Positions 1 to 9,218 of a stretch of 64,000 nucleotides of DNA are shown here, in pieces (position 1 is the stretch's first letter; each line of letters starts with the position of its first letter). The notes under the pieces are model-generated. The model saw nothing but the letters and a program-made list of their open reading frames with translations. It was not told the origin of the DNA and searched no databases. The stretch spans positions 1 to 64,000 of the forward strand of contig NZ_JIAN01000009.1 in NCBI RefSeq assembly GCF_000688475.1, read 5' to 3'. The stretch is from Cellulomonas sp. URHE0023. GTDB taxonomy: Bacteria; Actinomycetota; Actinomycetes; Actinomycetales; Cellulomonadaceae. A program made the position numbers and the translations under genes.

Positions 1-3000
1 TACCAGGTACTCGCCCCCGACAGATCCGCAATCACCCGCGACCCACCGGCCGGCACCGTGAACGAGTACTCATCCACCGATGCCTTGGTCTCCAGGTTCC
101 CGGCCCCATCAGCCGGAACACCGTTGGACACGACGACGGGAGCGCCGGAGACCGGCAGGTCGAGGGCGAAGGTTTGTGGCGCGGGAACGATCGCCAGACC
201 GAGGTCGTAGCGCCAGGCGCTTGGAGTGGCCGAGCCGTCGACGTACACATCGAGGCACGCGTTCCCGCTCAGCCCACTCTGGATCCCGTACGTCGCCTTG
301 CCTGTTCGTGTGGCGAACGCACTCGTCGTGGAGATCAGACTCCAGGCGAGCGAGTAGCGGAACTGTGTCCCGTCGATCGCGAGCGACGAGTTCGCCGGCA
401 GATCGAAGCAGTAGCGGTCGGACGAGCCGACAGCCTCGAGCACACCGGCGCCGCTGTTGACGGGCAGGCCGGTGGCCGGGTGAAACTCGGAGTCGTCGTG
501 CAGCTGGATGTCGAAGCGTTCGAACGGAACCCGCGTCAGGTCCATGTCGACCTTCTCGACCCCGAACCACGCAACCGTCGCGCCGCCCTTGAGGCGGAAC
601 AGGGCGTTCAGGTCTCGCTTGGAGTGCGGTACGACGAAGCTCACGTCGCCCACGGACACCATGGACGAGTCCGGGAGCGTCACGGTCGTCGACGAGCCGG
701 GGACGAGCGTGCCCTGGACGGCGGTGCCGTCCACGACGATCTCCACGTTCGATGCCGAGAAGCTCAGACCGGGGGTGACGAACCTCGCGGTGACGTTGAA
801 CGCCTTGTGACCCGGCAGCTCGGTCAGGTAGAAGGGGTAGTCGTTGGCCCCGGTGAACGGACCGGCGTAGTTTCGGCCGACGGCGAGCGTCCGGATCTTA
901 GCTGGGAAGAAGTTCGGCGGGATCTCGCCGGTGAACTTCACGGACAGCGGATCGGCTCCGATCGACGCATCCCCAAGACCGACCCCGAAGGTGTCGGTGC
1001 TCGCGAGGCTCGTCGCGAACGACGGATCTCCGGAGAGGCCCACGTCGAGCAGGCAGTCGTCGAACCCGAGCCCTGGCTGGATGCCGGCGGCGGTGCAGAT
1101 AGCGGCCGCCTGGGAGAAGGCCGCTTCAGACAGGTCGCTCAGTGACGTGACACCGCGCGGGTAGGACCTGTCGACGTAGTCCACGGCCGACTTGCCGACC
1201 GGATAGGTGAACAGCGAGTTGCTGTCCGTGACGCGCCACGAGTCACCGAACGTCCCGTACAGACGCTGGAGGAACAGCGAATCCGAGACCCCAAACTTCA
1301 GACCATCCGTAACGTCGACGCCGCTCGCCGACACCAGGTCGTTGTGTGGGTTCCCGTCGTAATCACCCAGCATGCCGTTGACCTGACCGGCCCATGTGGA
1401 CGGCAGGCTCAGCCGGAAGTCGCCACGAGCCCCGGGGCGCGGCGTCCAACCGATCAGGGCCTGGTCGCCGTCGTCGTCAAACGCGGTGAGTAGTTGCAGC
1501 TCGCCGCCCATGCGGGTGATCAGAGCGCCGTCACCGACGTAGAGCAGACCCCCTTCGGGCAGGGCGACCGCGCGACCATCCACGGCCACGGAGCCGAGTG
1601 CGTCGAACTCAACGAGCCTGTCGCCCGTCTGTACAGCGAGGGAGCCGACGCTCGACATGTCAGCCGTGGCAGCGACCGTTCGCATCTGAATCTCGAGGCC
1701 ACTCACGTCGTGCTGGAGCAACCGGTATTCGCCGACGCCGTGGAAGTCGTAGTTGAGTCCGTCGAGCGTCACGAGCCGCGGATCGGCACGCACCATCGCG
1801 GGACTCGCCGCGCCGCCCATCCAGACCTGGATCTCCTCCTCGGTCAGGCCCATCGCGCGAAGCTGGTCAGCCGTGAACACCTGATCGATCTCGCTGAGGA
1901 TCGCGAGCAGCTCGAGCATCCCCGTCGCCCTAGTGCACGCCAGAGCCGCCGGCGAGACCGAGCCCGAGCCGTAGCCGTGGGTTGCGGCGTTGACCGGCCC
2001 GAGACACAGAGCATCCCTCGTTCCTTCGAACGCAGCCTTCTCCACCCCCTTCATGATTACTGCCCTGGCCGCCGCGTTCGCCGCGCTCTTCGTGATTTGC
2101 TCGGCAGCTCTCACGAGCAGCTTCCCGCGGACCTTGTCGTAGACGTACTTGGCGACCACCGCCGCCGTAGCCGCCGCAGCGGTACCGGCCGCTACCTTCG
2201 CGACCGCCTCCCAATCGACGGCGTACTCCTCCTCGGCGTTCGACTGCTCCGGTGGCTCCGGTGGGTACGGGTTCGTCTGGTAGGGCACCGTGAGGGGCAC
2301 CTCGACGACGCCGGGGATCGACTCGACCACCTCATTCGTGCCGTAGCGCTTCCGCTCCTCGTCGTCCTTGCACTCCTCCCGGGACTTCTTTGAGACGAGC
2401 ACGACTCCCGGCATTCCCGCCGCGGCCTTCGATGCCCAGGTCTCGAACACTGGCCGGGAGATCTTCGCGTCAGCCTTCTTCTCGCACTTCTCGACGACGC
2501 GAAATTCGTCGGTGTACCACGAGACGTTGGCCGCTTTCGCGCCACCCCAGCCCGCAGCTTTCATGGCGGCCACATAGGTGTCCACCTGGAACTTCGCCTC
2601 TGCGACCGTCCCGTTGGTGTCCTTCTTCAACTCGATGACGTCCATCGGGTTGGTGCCCGGAGCCTGGGAGAACCTACCCGCGACGACGATGTCCGGGCGG
2701 AAGCCGACGGTGACCGAGTCCTTCTGCTCCTGTGTGGTCTCCTCGGCAAGGTTGTCGAGGATCGCGTTTCTGAGCGAATCCCCGGTAAGTCCGGTCATGG
2801 TGGCAAGCCTGAGCGGAGTCAGACTGACCTCCCACTGGATTCGAGAGGAGACGACGCCGGCCGCCTGGTTCTCGAGTGCGGATCTCGTCGCCGTCGTCGA
2901 GACGCCGAGACCGGGGTTTCCGGCCGCCAAGAGAAGGTTCATAGTCTGAACAAGCCTGGCCTGAGCAATTGACTCGATGTAGTCCTTGTCCGAGTTACGC

Positions 3001-3389
3001 CCCTGGCACTCATTGGGCAGATACACACCCAGCTTCGGCGGGACACCATACGTCAGCGGAACCGCTGGCTTCGGCGGAAACGTCGCGTACAGGCAATAGT
3101 TGAAACCGCGCGAGCGCAGCAATGAGCCATTGATGCACCGCGTTGCACGGCTGTTGTCGAGCTCCGGTTCGGGCGAGCAGTAGGCGGTTGCGGGCGTGAC
3201 CGGAGAAGCCGGGACGCTGGCCGCAGCAGTACCTGTCGTCGCCGGCGAGCGACCGGTGACCTGCGAGAAGATGGGCTTTTGGACCGCTGCTGCGGCTCCT
3301 GGCGGGGCAACCATCGAAACCGCCAGGGCGACGACGACGACGAACGCGACGGCGAGTGCCTGCCGAAGAGTAGCGACCGATGTGCTCAC
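1..3389 (-). CDS. Large secreted protein with PD-(D/E)XK-like motif, VWD-like domain and PPC-like repeats (C-terminus beyond window)
   Basis: An uninterrupted minus-strand frame starts at a GTG (3389-3387) and runs off the left edge, so about 1,129 residues are visible. Residues 1-36 form a signal peptide: a hydrophobic VAFVVVVALAV stretch followed by an Ala-rich cleavage site. A Cys-containing region follows. Residues 231-272 carry RPDIVV (D233), VIELKK (E253, K255) and QVDTY (Q268, Y272), which matches the PD...(D/E)xK...QxxxY signature of RecB-like nucleases. An Ala-rich helical stretch comes next. Residues about 536-700 look like a von Willebrand factor D domain: DPRLVTLDGLNYDF at its start and GDYDGNPHND near residue 676. 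The C-terminal part has beta-sandwich repeats of PPC type (VDEYSFTVPAGGS). A GGAC-rich stretch upstream is a weak ribosome site. The nuclease assignment rests on motifs only; the substrate and role are unknown. Confidence 0.75.
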   Translation of the reverse strand, partial: MSTSVATLRQALAVAFVVVVALAVSMVAPPGAAAAVQKPIFSQVTGRSPATTGTAAASVPASPVTPATAYCSPEPELDNSRATRCINGSLLRSRGFNYCLYATFPPKPAVPLTYGVPPKLGVYLPNECQGRNSDKDYIESIAQARLVQTMNLLLAAGNPGLGVSTTATRSALENQAAGVVSSRIQWEVSLTPLRLATMTGLTGDSLRNAILDNLAEETTQEQKDSVTVGFRPDIVVAGRFSQAPGTNPMDVIELKKDTNGTVAEAKFQVDTYVAAMKAAGWGGAKAANVSWYTDEFRVVEKCEKKADAKISRPVFETWASKAAAGMPGVVLVSKKSREECKDDEERKRYGTNEVVESIPGVVEVPLTVPYQTNPYPPEPPEQSNAEEEYAVDWEAVAKVAAGTAAAATAAVVAKYVYDKVRGKLLVRAAEQITKSAANAAARAVIMKGVEKAAFEGTRDALCLGPVNAATHGYGSGSVSPAALACTRATGMLELLAILSEIDQVFTADQLRAMGLTEEEIQVWMGGAASPAMVRADPRLVTLDGLNYDFHGVGEYRLLQHDVSGLEIQMRTVAATADMSSVGSLAVQTGDRLVEFDALGSVAVDGRAVALPEGGLLYVGDGALITRMGGELQLLTAFDDDGDQALIGWTPRPGARGDFRLSLPSTWAGQVNGMLGDYDGNPHNDLVSASGVDVTDGLKFGVSDSLFLQRLYGTFGDSWRVTDSNSLFTYPVGKSAVDYVDRSYPRGVTSLSDLSEAAFSQAAAICTAAGIQPGLGFDDCLLDVGLSGDPSFATSLASTDTFGVGLGDASIGADPLSVKFTGEIPPNFFPAKIRTLAVGRNYAGPFTGANDYPFYLTELPGHKAFNVTARFVTPGLSFSASNVEIVVDGTAVQGTLVPGSSTTVTLPDSSMVSVGDVSFVVPHSKRDLNALFRLKGGATVAWFGVEKVDMDLTRVPFERFDIQLHDDSEFHPATGLPVNSGAGVLEAVGSSDRYCFDLPANSSLAIDGTQFRYSLAWSLISTTSAFATRTGKATYGIQSGLSGNACLDVYVDGSATPSAWRYDLGLAIVPAPQTFALDLPVSGAPVVVSNGVPADGAGNLETKASVDEYSFTVPAGGSRVIADLSGASTW

Positions 3390-3474
3390 AGTTCGTCCTG
3401 TCCTATGACTGAGGCGAGCCGACTTTAAGTCACGGAACGTACCACTCAATTTGCGCGCTGGTAGGGTTCGGAGC

Positions 3475-4320
3475 ATGAAGTTTGTCCGGGTCCCCGACAC
3501 TCTCCCGTCGCCGCAGGAGTACCTGCGGGCCGGCGTTCCGCGCCCGCTCGCATCCGTGGATCAATCGCCGCCGGCACGCAATGCCACGGTTTCCGATCTG
3601 CGGCAAGTGCCGGATCTGTCGGACATTCACCCGAATGACACGACAGTCGGTGACACATTCACCGTGATGGACCTTTCCGGCACCATCGCCGGCGTGGTAT
3701 GGGCCCGATCCAGTCAGTACTTGACGCGGCCCACCAAGATGAGGGCCGTGTGGGCCGAGGTCATGTCGACCCGGCGCACCTCGAACGGGCTGCTCCAGAT
3801 CGATCGCGGCTCATACGTGCCCGGTAACTACCCCGTGATCCGCGACCCGATCGAGCTCTCCGCCGTCCGCATAGTCACGGTCGACACCTCCGTCCTGCTG
3901 GCCGGCCTTGACCCGGCCAAGTTCCGTCACGACGACGTGATCTTCCTCAGCGCGGCGGTTGCGATGGAGGTTGCCCTGACGGTCAGCGCTCCCGCGGGCG
4001 ATGAGCCGCAGGAACCGGACACGGTGCACTACGCGAGCTGGGACCTCTCGGTCCCCGTCCCTATCGATCACTACGTGCTGCGGATGTATACACACCTCGC
4101 GGACGCACTGCGGCCTCCAATTACACGAAATTCGCAGATCGATCGCACCGAGCTGATCTGCGCAGCAACGGCGATTCTTTACGAGGCGCCGCTGTACACG
4201 GCGAAACCCGAGGCGTACCAGGGTATTAAGAACGGACTGAAGTTGATTCCGTACGGACCGGTGCGCAACAAGTCCGCCCTCGACCAGTACTCAGCCCCGG
4301 ACCCGTTCGCTGAGAAATAG
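3475..4320 (+). CDS. PIN-domain-like protein with long N-terminal extension
   Basis: This 281-residue protein starts at ATG 3475; a TTG 24 bases upstream is less likely. Residues 133-265 resemble a PIN (VapC-like) ribonuclease fold. TVDTSVLLAGL (D137) gives the first acidic residue and AVAMEV (E165) the second. DRTELICAATAILYEAPLYT (D223, E226) matches the D..(D/E).I.AATA..L.T block, and a GIKNGLKLI ending follows. Bacterial PIN toxins are about 130 residues, so the first roughly 130 residues are an extra domain that I do not recognise. No separate antitoxin gene lies upstream; the neighbour is the divergent secreted protein 86 bases away. PIN proteins cleave RNA with metal ions bound by the acidic residues. 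The family assignment is by motif, and toxin activity is not shown. Confidence 0.6.
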   Translation: MKFVRVPDTLPSPQEYLRAGVPRPLASVDQSPPARNATVSDLRQVPDLSDIHPNDTTVGDTFTVMDLSGTIAGVVWARSSQYLTRPTKMRAVWAEVMSTRRTSNGLLQIDRGSYVPGNYPVIRDPIELSAVRIVTVDTSVLLAGLDPAKFRHDDVIFLSAAVAMEVALTVSAPAGDEPQEPDTVHYASWDLSVPVPIDHYVLRMYTHLADALRPPITRNSQIDRTELICAATAILYEAPLYTAKPEAYQGIKNGLKLIPYGPVRNKSALDQYSAPDPFAEK

Positions 4321-4412
4321 CGGAAGTGCCCTCACGAAGGGCCTCGGTCGATCAGAAGCACGCCGGCAGCGAACACAGGCATAACCTTGACGCCGGCACC
4401 GCTGTAGGTGCC

Positions 4413-5330
4413 ATGACGGACGACGAGGCGCTCGACGCCTACTCCCGAGCGGTGGTCTCCGTGGCGGAGAAGGTGCTGCCGAGCGTCGCGAGCCTGAGCG
4501 TCCGGACGGCGCAGGGCGGTGGAGCCGGGAGCGCAAGCGTGATCACGACCGACGGATTCCTGCTCACCAGTGCGCACGTCGTCGTCGGCGCGAGCACCGC
4601 CGAGGCGTCCTTCACCGACGGCACGACCGTGCGCGCGGACGTGGTCGGCCGCGACCCGCTCTCGGACCTCGCCGTGCTGCACGCCCGCGGTGACACACCC
4701 CCACCCGTCCCCTTCGGCGACGCGGCGGCGCTGCGCGTCGGTCAGCTCGTCATCGCTCTGGGCAACCCGCTCGGCCTGGCGGGGAGCGTCACGGCGGGCA
4801 TCGTCTCCGCGCTCGGGCGGTCGCTGCCCACCGGGTCGGGACGCGTGATCGACGAGGTGGTCCAGACGGACGCCGCGCTCAACCCCGGCAACAGCGGCGG
4901 TGTGCTGGCCGACAGCGCGGGCCGGATGGTCGGCGTGAACACCGCCGTCGCGGGGATCGGCGTCGGGCTGGCCGTGCCGATCAACGCGACAACACGCGAG
5001 ATCGTCACGACGCTCATGACCCGCGGCCGGGTCCGACGCGCGTGGCTCGGCATCGCCGGAACCCAGGCGCCCTTGCCGCCGCACCTCGCCGAACGCCTCG
5101 GGTCACCGACGGGGCTCATGGTCGCCGGCGTCTCGCCCGGTTCCCCGGCCGCCCTCGCCGGCCTGCACCGGGGTGACATGGTGGTGGAGCTGGATGGCAA
5201 CCGCGTCGTCACGACGACGGCGGTGCAGAAGCTCATGGTCGAGGACGCGATCGACCGCCGCATCGAGATCACCGTCTGGCGCAACGGTGCCCTGGTCGAC
5301 GTGATCGTCTTCCCGCGCGAGCTGACCTAA
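4413..5330 (+). CDS. HtrA/DegP-like S1C serine protease with one PDZ domain
   Basis: A 305-residue trypsin-like protease. The triad is visible as TSAHVV (H55), SDLAVL (D85) and GNSGG (S161), with NTAVAGIGVGLAVPI closing the protease domain. A single C-terminal PDZ domain covers about 225-300 (LMVAGVSPGSPAALAGLHRGDMV). There is no signal peptide or membrane segment from ATG 4413. A GTG at 4326 would add 29 residues, also without a hydrophobic stretch. Most actinobacterial HtrA proteins are membrane-anchored, so this form is probably cytosolic, or lacks an anchor exon-like N-terminus found in relatives. Role by family: degradation or quality control of misfolded proteins. It converges on the nitrite reductase gene, and the two stop codons overlap by 4 bases (5327-5330). 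Confidence 0.85.
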   Translation: MTDDEALDAYSRAVVSVAEKVLPSVASLSVRTAQGGGAGSASVITTDGFLLTSAHVVVGASTAEASFTDGTTVRADVVGRDPLSDLAVLHARGDTPPPVPFGDAAALRVGQLVIALGNPLGLAGSVTAGIVSALGRSLPTGSGRVIDEVVQTDAALNPGNSGGVLADSAGRMVGVNTAVAGIGVGLAVPINATTREIVTTLMTRGRVRRAWLGIAGTQAPLPPHLAERLGSPTGLMVAGVSPGSPAALAGLHRGDMVVELDGNRVVTTTAVQKLMVEDAIDRRIEITVWRNGALVDVIVFPRELT

Positions 5331-7969
5331 GGACCTGTCACCACGAACCGGCCGGTGGCGCCGGAGTGGGCGTCGCTCATGACGTGCGTGACGAACGGGT
5401 AGGTCCCCGCCTCGGGGAAGGTGAGCTCGACGAAGCCGCCCTCCGCGGGGCCGAGCGACAGCACCTGCGCGCCGCCCGTTCCGGTGGACCCGCCGTCCCG
5501 CAGCAACCAGTCCCCCTCCCGGTAGGTCGTGTCGAACTGCGCGCCCACCACGTGGAAGCTGCTCGGCTTGTTCGGTCCGGCGTCGAGCACCCACAGGCGC
5601 ACGCGTTCGCCGGCCACGGCCTGCAGCGGACGGTCGCGGTACTGGTTCGCGAAGCCGTTGAACACCACGAGATCCGGGGTGCTCGCGGCCACCTTCGCGT
5701 CATCGGCCATACCACCCTGCGCGCCCAGGTAGAGCTCGGACTGCACGAGGACGTACTCACGGTCGACGGCGGGCAGGCCCGGTGGGTCGATGATGACGGC
5801 CCCGAACATGCCGTTCGCGATGTGCAGCGCCATCGGCATGGTCGAGCAGTGGTACATCCAGATGCCGCTGCGCGTCGCGGTGAACGTGTACGTCAGGGAC
5901 GCACCGGGCTGGATGGTCCGCATGACGTCGTCGGGTGCGAGGGCGCCCGCGTGGAAGTCGATCGAGTGGCCGATCGAGCCGTCGTTGACCAGCGTGATCT
6001 CGAACCGGTCGCCGACGGAGCCGCGGAGCACCGGCCCGGGCGCCTGGCCGTCGAACGTCCACAGGCGTTGCGTGACGCCAGGAGCGACCTCGCGCTCGAC
6101 CTCGCGGACGGTCAGGGTCGTGCGATGCGTGGTCGTCACGGTGGACGACGGGGGCGGCGTCGCGTCGTGCGCGACGAATCCCGCGTCCGGTGCGGCCATG
6201 AGGTCGAGCGCGTCGGCAGCGCTCTGCTTCGGCTCGTCCGACGAGGCGGCGTGGTCCGCGTGCCCTCCCATCCCCGCCGCGTCGGCGGGCGTCGCCGGCT
6301 CGTCCCCGGCCGTCCCCGTCGAGGCGGTCTGCGCGGTCCCTTCGACCTCGATCCGCAGCGTCATCCCCATCAGGCGGTGCCCCGCCACCGGGCACCAGCC
6401 GTCGAGCGGCACACCGACGACCCCGACATCCACGGAACCCTGCTCACCGGGTGCAAGCCGACCGGTGGTCGCTCCCGTCTCGATCGCGAGCTCGTGCACG
6501 TCGTCGTCGGTGTTCGTCACCTCGATCACGAGCCGGTCCCCGGCGGGCACAGTCACCACCGAAGGGCTGAACCGCATGGTGACGGCCTCGACCGACACAG
6601 TGGTCGTCCGACCCGTCGCAACCGTGTCGCCGTCGGCCGACGCGACCGTGCCGATGCCTGCCGCAGGCGGGTCGAGCGCAACGCCCAGCGCGACCGCGAG
6701 AACGAGGCAGCCGACGGCGACGACCGCGGCGCCGCTCCGCGCTCGCACGGGAACCTGCACCTCCGGCGTGGCCGGTGTCGCACGCCGCCACACCAGCACG
6801 GCGCGCGTCACGAGCACGAGGAACGACGTCAGTGCGCCGAGCACGACGAAGGACGAGAGGACCCGGACGGCGCTGGGGACCGGTGCGACGAACACCGCCA
6901 ACCCTGCGTTGACCAGCACCACACGCACGACGGCGCCACGGTCGAGCTCAGCCGCCGTCCGACGCGACATCGCCGGGCCACCGCCGAGCACGACAGGCAC
7001 GAGGTAGGACAGCGAACCGACGAGCACCTGCCCCACGAACCCGACGACGAACGGGGCCACGAGGACGCCCAGGCGGTCCGGGACGACTCCCCACCTCGGC
7101 GCTCCAGCGACGATGGCGCCGAGCGCGAGCGTGCTGGTGAGGAACCACCCGACGGACGATGCGAGGCTCCACGCGGCGTAGGTGCGCGGGCCGCTGGACC
7201 GGGCCTGCATGACCATGGCGTGCGCGATCACCGCGGTGCCGGCGGCCACCGTCAGGGCACCCGCAGCGACCAGGGGCTGCCAGGACGTGAGCGTCCCGGC
7301 AGCGACGAGCCCGAGCCCGCCGAGCACCACGGGAAGCGCACGACGACCGGCCCGCTCGTGGGCCGGTTCGATCCGGGCGTGCAGCACGGTGGGCCAGAGC
7401 ACCAGGAGCGTGCCGAGCACCGTCAGACCGACCCAGCCCAGCAGAAGAAGCGTGACGTGGCCGACGTACAGACGCCCGTGCAGATCCTGCGACGCGTGCC
7501 CCTCGGCCATCGCGACGCCGAGACCGACCCCGACCGGCAGCAGCACTCCGGCTGCGACGTAGTACCGAACGGCGTGCCCGAACCGCGACGGCAGTGCGGA
7601 CCGGCTCTGGACGACCATCACCGCGACCTGGGCGAGCGCGGACCCCGCGACCAGCACGGCACCGGCGACGATGGCCGCCGGCACCGTGACCGCCACACCG
7701 ACCACGACCGCCAGGGTCCCGACGGTGTGCGCCACGAGGCGTGCCGTGTGGCCGGGACGTCCCCCGGGGGCCGGTCGACGCAGCAGGGTGTCGGCGAAGT
7801 GCTGGCTCCAGACGAGGATCGCGCTGCCAGCCGCACCGAGAAGGAGCAGGTGGACGAGCAGCCACGGCGCCGCCGGGACCGCCCGGTGGCCGAGCGAGAG
7901 CGCGACAGCAGCAGCCATCCAGGCGACAGACAGGGCGTTGGCTCGCACGTGCCAGCCGGCGCGCGTCAC
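5327..7969 (-). CDS. nirK: Copper nitrite reductase (NirK-type) fused to N-terminal membrane domain and extra cupredoxin
   Basis: An 880-residue three-part protein that should reduce nitrite to nitric oxide outside the membrane. Residues 1-435 contain about 12 hydrophobic segments. Residues 455-543 form a cupredoxin with a type 1 copper set (H492, C526, H531, M534). Residues 610-880 form the two-domain NirK module. HSIDFHA supplies the type 2 ligands H668 and H673 and the catalytic Asp D671. MYHCSTMPMALHIANGM supplies the type 1 set H707, C708, H716 and M721. FHVVG gives H806, and THVMSDAHSG gives H862. All catalytic residues are present. The GTG start at 7969 overlaps the upstream stop by 4 bases. 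A longer reading to 8137 is Arg-rich out-of-frame-like sequence inside the upstream gene and was not used. The extra cupredoxin probably delivers electrons directly to NirK. Confidence 0.9.
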   Translation of the reverse strand: MTRAGWHVRANALSVAWMAAAVALSLGHRAVPAAPWLLVHLLLLGAAGSAILVWSQHFADTLLRRPAPGGRPGHTARLVAHTVGTLAVVVGVAVTVPAAIVAGAVLVAGSALAQVAVMVVQSRSALPSRFGHAVRYYVAAGVLLPVGVGLGVAMAEGHASQDLHGRLYVGHVTLLLLGWVGLTVLGTLLVLWPTVLHARIEPAHERAGRRALPVVLGGLGLVAAGTLTSWQPLVAAGALTVAAGTAVIAHAMVMQARSSGPRTYAAWSLASSVGWFLTSTLALGAIVAGAPRWGVVPDRLGVLVAPFVVGFVGQVLVGSLSYLVPVVLGGGPAMSRRTAAELDRGAVVRVVLVNAGLAVFVAPVPSAVRVLSSFVVLGALTSFLVLVTRAVLVWRRATPATPEVQVPVRARSGAAVVAVGCLVLAVALGVALDPPAAGIGTVASADGDTVATGRTTTVSVEAVTMRFSPSVVTVPAGDRLVIEVTNTDDDVHELAIETGATTGRLAPGEQGSVDVGVVGVPLDGWCPVAGHRLMGMTLRIEVEGTAQTASTGTAGDEPATPADAAGMGGHADHAASSDEPKQSAADALDLMAAPDAGFVAHDATPPPSSTVTTTHRTTLTVREVEREVAPGVTQRLWTFDGQAPGPVLRGSVGDRFEITLVNDGSIGHSIDFHAGALAPDDVMRTIQPGASLTYTFTATRSGIWMYHCSTMPMALHIANGMFGAVIIDPPGLPAVDREYVLVQSELYLGAQGGMADDAKVAASTPDLVVFNGFANQYRDRPLQAVAGERVRLWVLDAGPNKPSSFHVVGAQFDTTYREGDWLLRDGGSTGTGGAQVLSLGPAEGGFVELTFPEAGTYPFVTHVMSDAHSGATGRFVVTGP

Positions 7970-9126
7970 GGGACCGGCACCGAGACGGCGGCGCGGGGCG
8001 CGGCATCGACGGGCGCCGACCGGCGCACCGTGGACGAACGTGAGACGACGATGCTCCCGACTGCGATGCCGAGGAACCCCAGCACGGCGACGATGTTCGC
8101 GACGCCGCCCACCTGTACGGCCCACCCGACACCCCACGCGTCGCCGACGAGCAGACGCAGCGCCAGCGACCCGTGCAGCAGGAGGAGCGGGGCGTACATG
8201 AGCGGCCGGTACGGCAACGGACGCCGGATCACCGCCGGGAGGATCACGGGCGCGTGTGCCATGACCATCGAGATCACGAACCCGAGGAACACGGCGTGCA
8301 GCACGGCGTCGTACCCCGGACCTGCGGTCACCGTCCCGGCAGCGAGCCAGATGCCGCCGGCGACGGCCAGCCAGCCGAACCCGGCGAGCATCGCTGCCGC
8401 CATGAACCGTCGCTGCCCTTCACCACGGACGGTCCGGCGCGCGACGTCGTGCCGGAAGAGCAGGAGCGCCAGCGTCAGGAGCGCGGAACCGAGCACGCCC
8501 CCGCCGAGCCGGGGCGACAGGAGCGCAGCGGCCGCGCCCGACAGCAGGGCGAGCGCCGTCCCGAGGAGCGTGACCTCCACGGCCGGGGGTGGGGCGGCGA
8601 TGCGCATGAGCTCGAGGCGCTCGCCGGCGACGGTGAGCACGAGGAAGACGACCAGCCAGGGCGCGAGGACGGGGATCGGGACGGCCGCACACGCGAGCAG
8701 TGCCGTCCCGACCGCCGCGAACGCTCCGGCAGCCTGCACGGCGACCGCCCGGGCCGGCTGTCGTCGCCACAGCGGGACGTAGAGCGCGAGCAGCGCGACG
8801 GCGCCGCCGAGCTGGAGCGCGCGTCCCACGGCGAGCGGCGCCGGGCTCAGGAGCGCGACGGCGCCCGCACCGAGCAGGACGGGTGACGCGTACGCCCAGT
8901 GACGGCCCACGGCGACCGCGCGCTCGAGCGCGACGAGCGTGCCCACGAACCCCAGCACCATGAGCTGGCCGTGCACGTCGGGCAACCTGTCGAACCGAAC
9001 CGGGGCGGGCAGTCCGAGCAGGGTCAGAGCCGAGTCGAGGCCCGCCAGCAGCGCGAGGCCCGCCGGCAGCAGGAGGACAAGGCGCGCGGGCGGCCGCGAC
9101 TGCTTTTTCACGGCGACTGCGCGCAT
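7966..9126 (-). CDS. NnrS-like polytopic membrane protein
   Basis: A 386-residue protein with about 12 hydrophobic segments, translationally coupled to the fused nitrite reductase. HGQLMVLGFVGTLVALERAVA near residue 50 and HAVFLGFVISMVMAHAPVILPAV near residue 280 resemble NnrS and heme-copper-like membrane proteins, whose conserved histidines sit in such GF-containing helices. NnrS proteins are found with denitrification genes and relieve nitric oxide stress. The job here is probably NO tolerance or supply of haem/copper to the nitrite reductase, but this is inference. The start is ATG 9126; a GTG two codons upstream is possible. The ribosome site is poor. It is divergent from the HTH regulator at 9219. 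Confidence 0.6.
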   Translation of the reverse strand: MRAVAVKKQSRPPARLVLLLPAGLALLAGLDSALTLLGLPAPVRFDRLPDVHGQLMVLGFVGTLVALERAVAVGRHWAYASPVLLGAGAVALLSPAPLAVGRALQLGGAVALLALYVPLWRRQPARAVAVQAAGAFAAVGTALLACAAVPIPVLAPWLVVFLVLTVAGERLELMRIAAPPPAVEVTLLGTALALLSGAAAALLSPRLGGGVLGSALLTLALLLFRHDVARRTVRGEGQRRFMAAAMLAGFGWLAVAGGIWLAAGTVTAGPGYDAVLHAVFLGFVISMVMAHAPVILPAVIRRPLPYRPLMYAPLLLLHGSLALRLLVGDAWGVGWAVQVGGVANIVAVLGFLGIAVGSIVVSRSSTVRRSAPVDAAPRAAVSVPVP

Positions 9127-9218
9127 TTCCACGGCAGCAGCGTGATGCAGCCCCCAGCCGCGCGAACAGGGCCGGAAGTCCCGGGCGGCCGCCGAGGGCG
9201 CTCGGCTAGCCTCGACGC

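Noticed and set aside
5366..8782. 1,138-codon open frame on the plus strand
   Set aside because: It is antisense to nirK and the NnrS-like gene, has the His/Arg/Asp-rich composition of GC-skewed shadow frames, and shows no domain.
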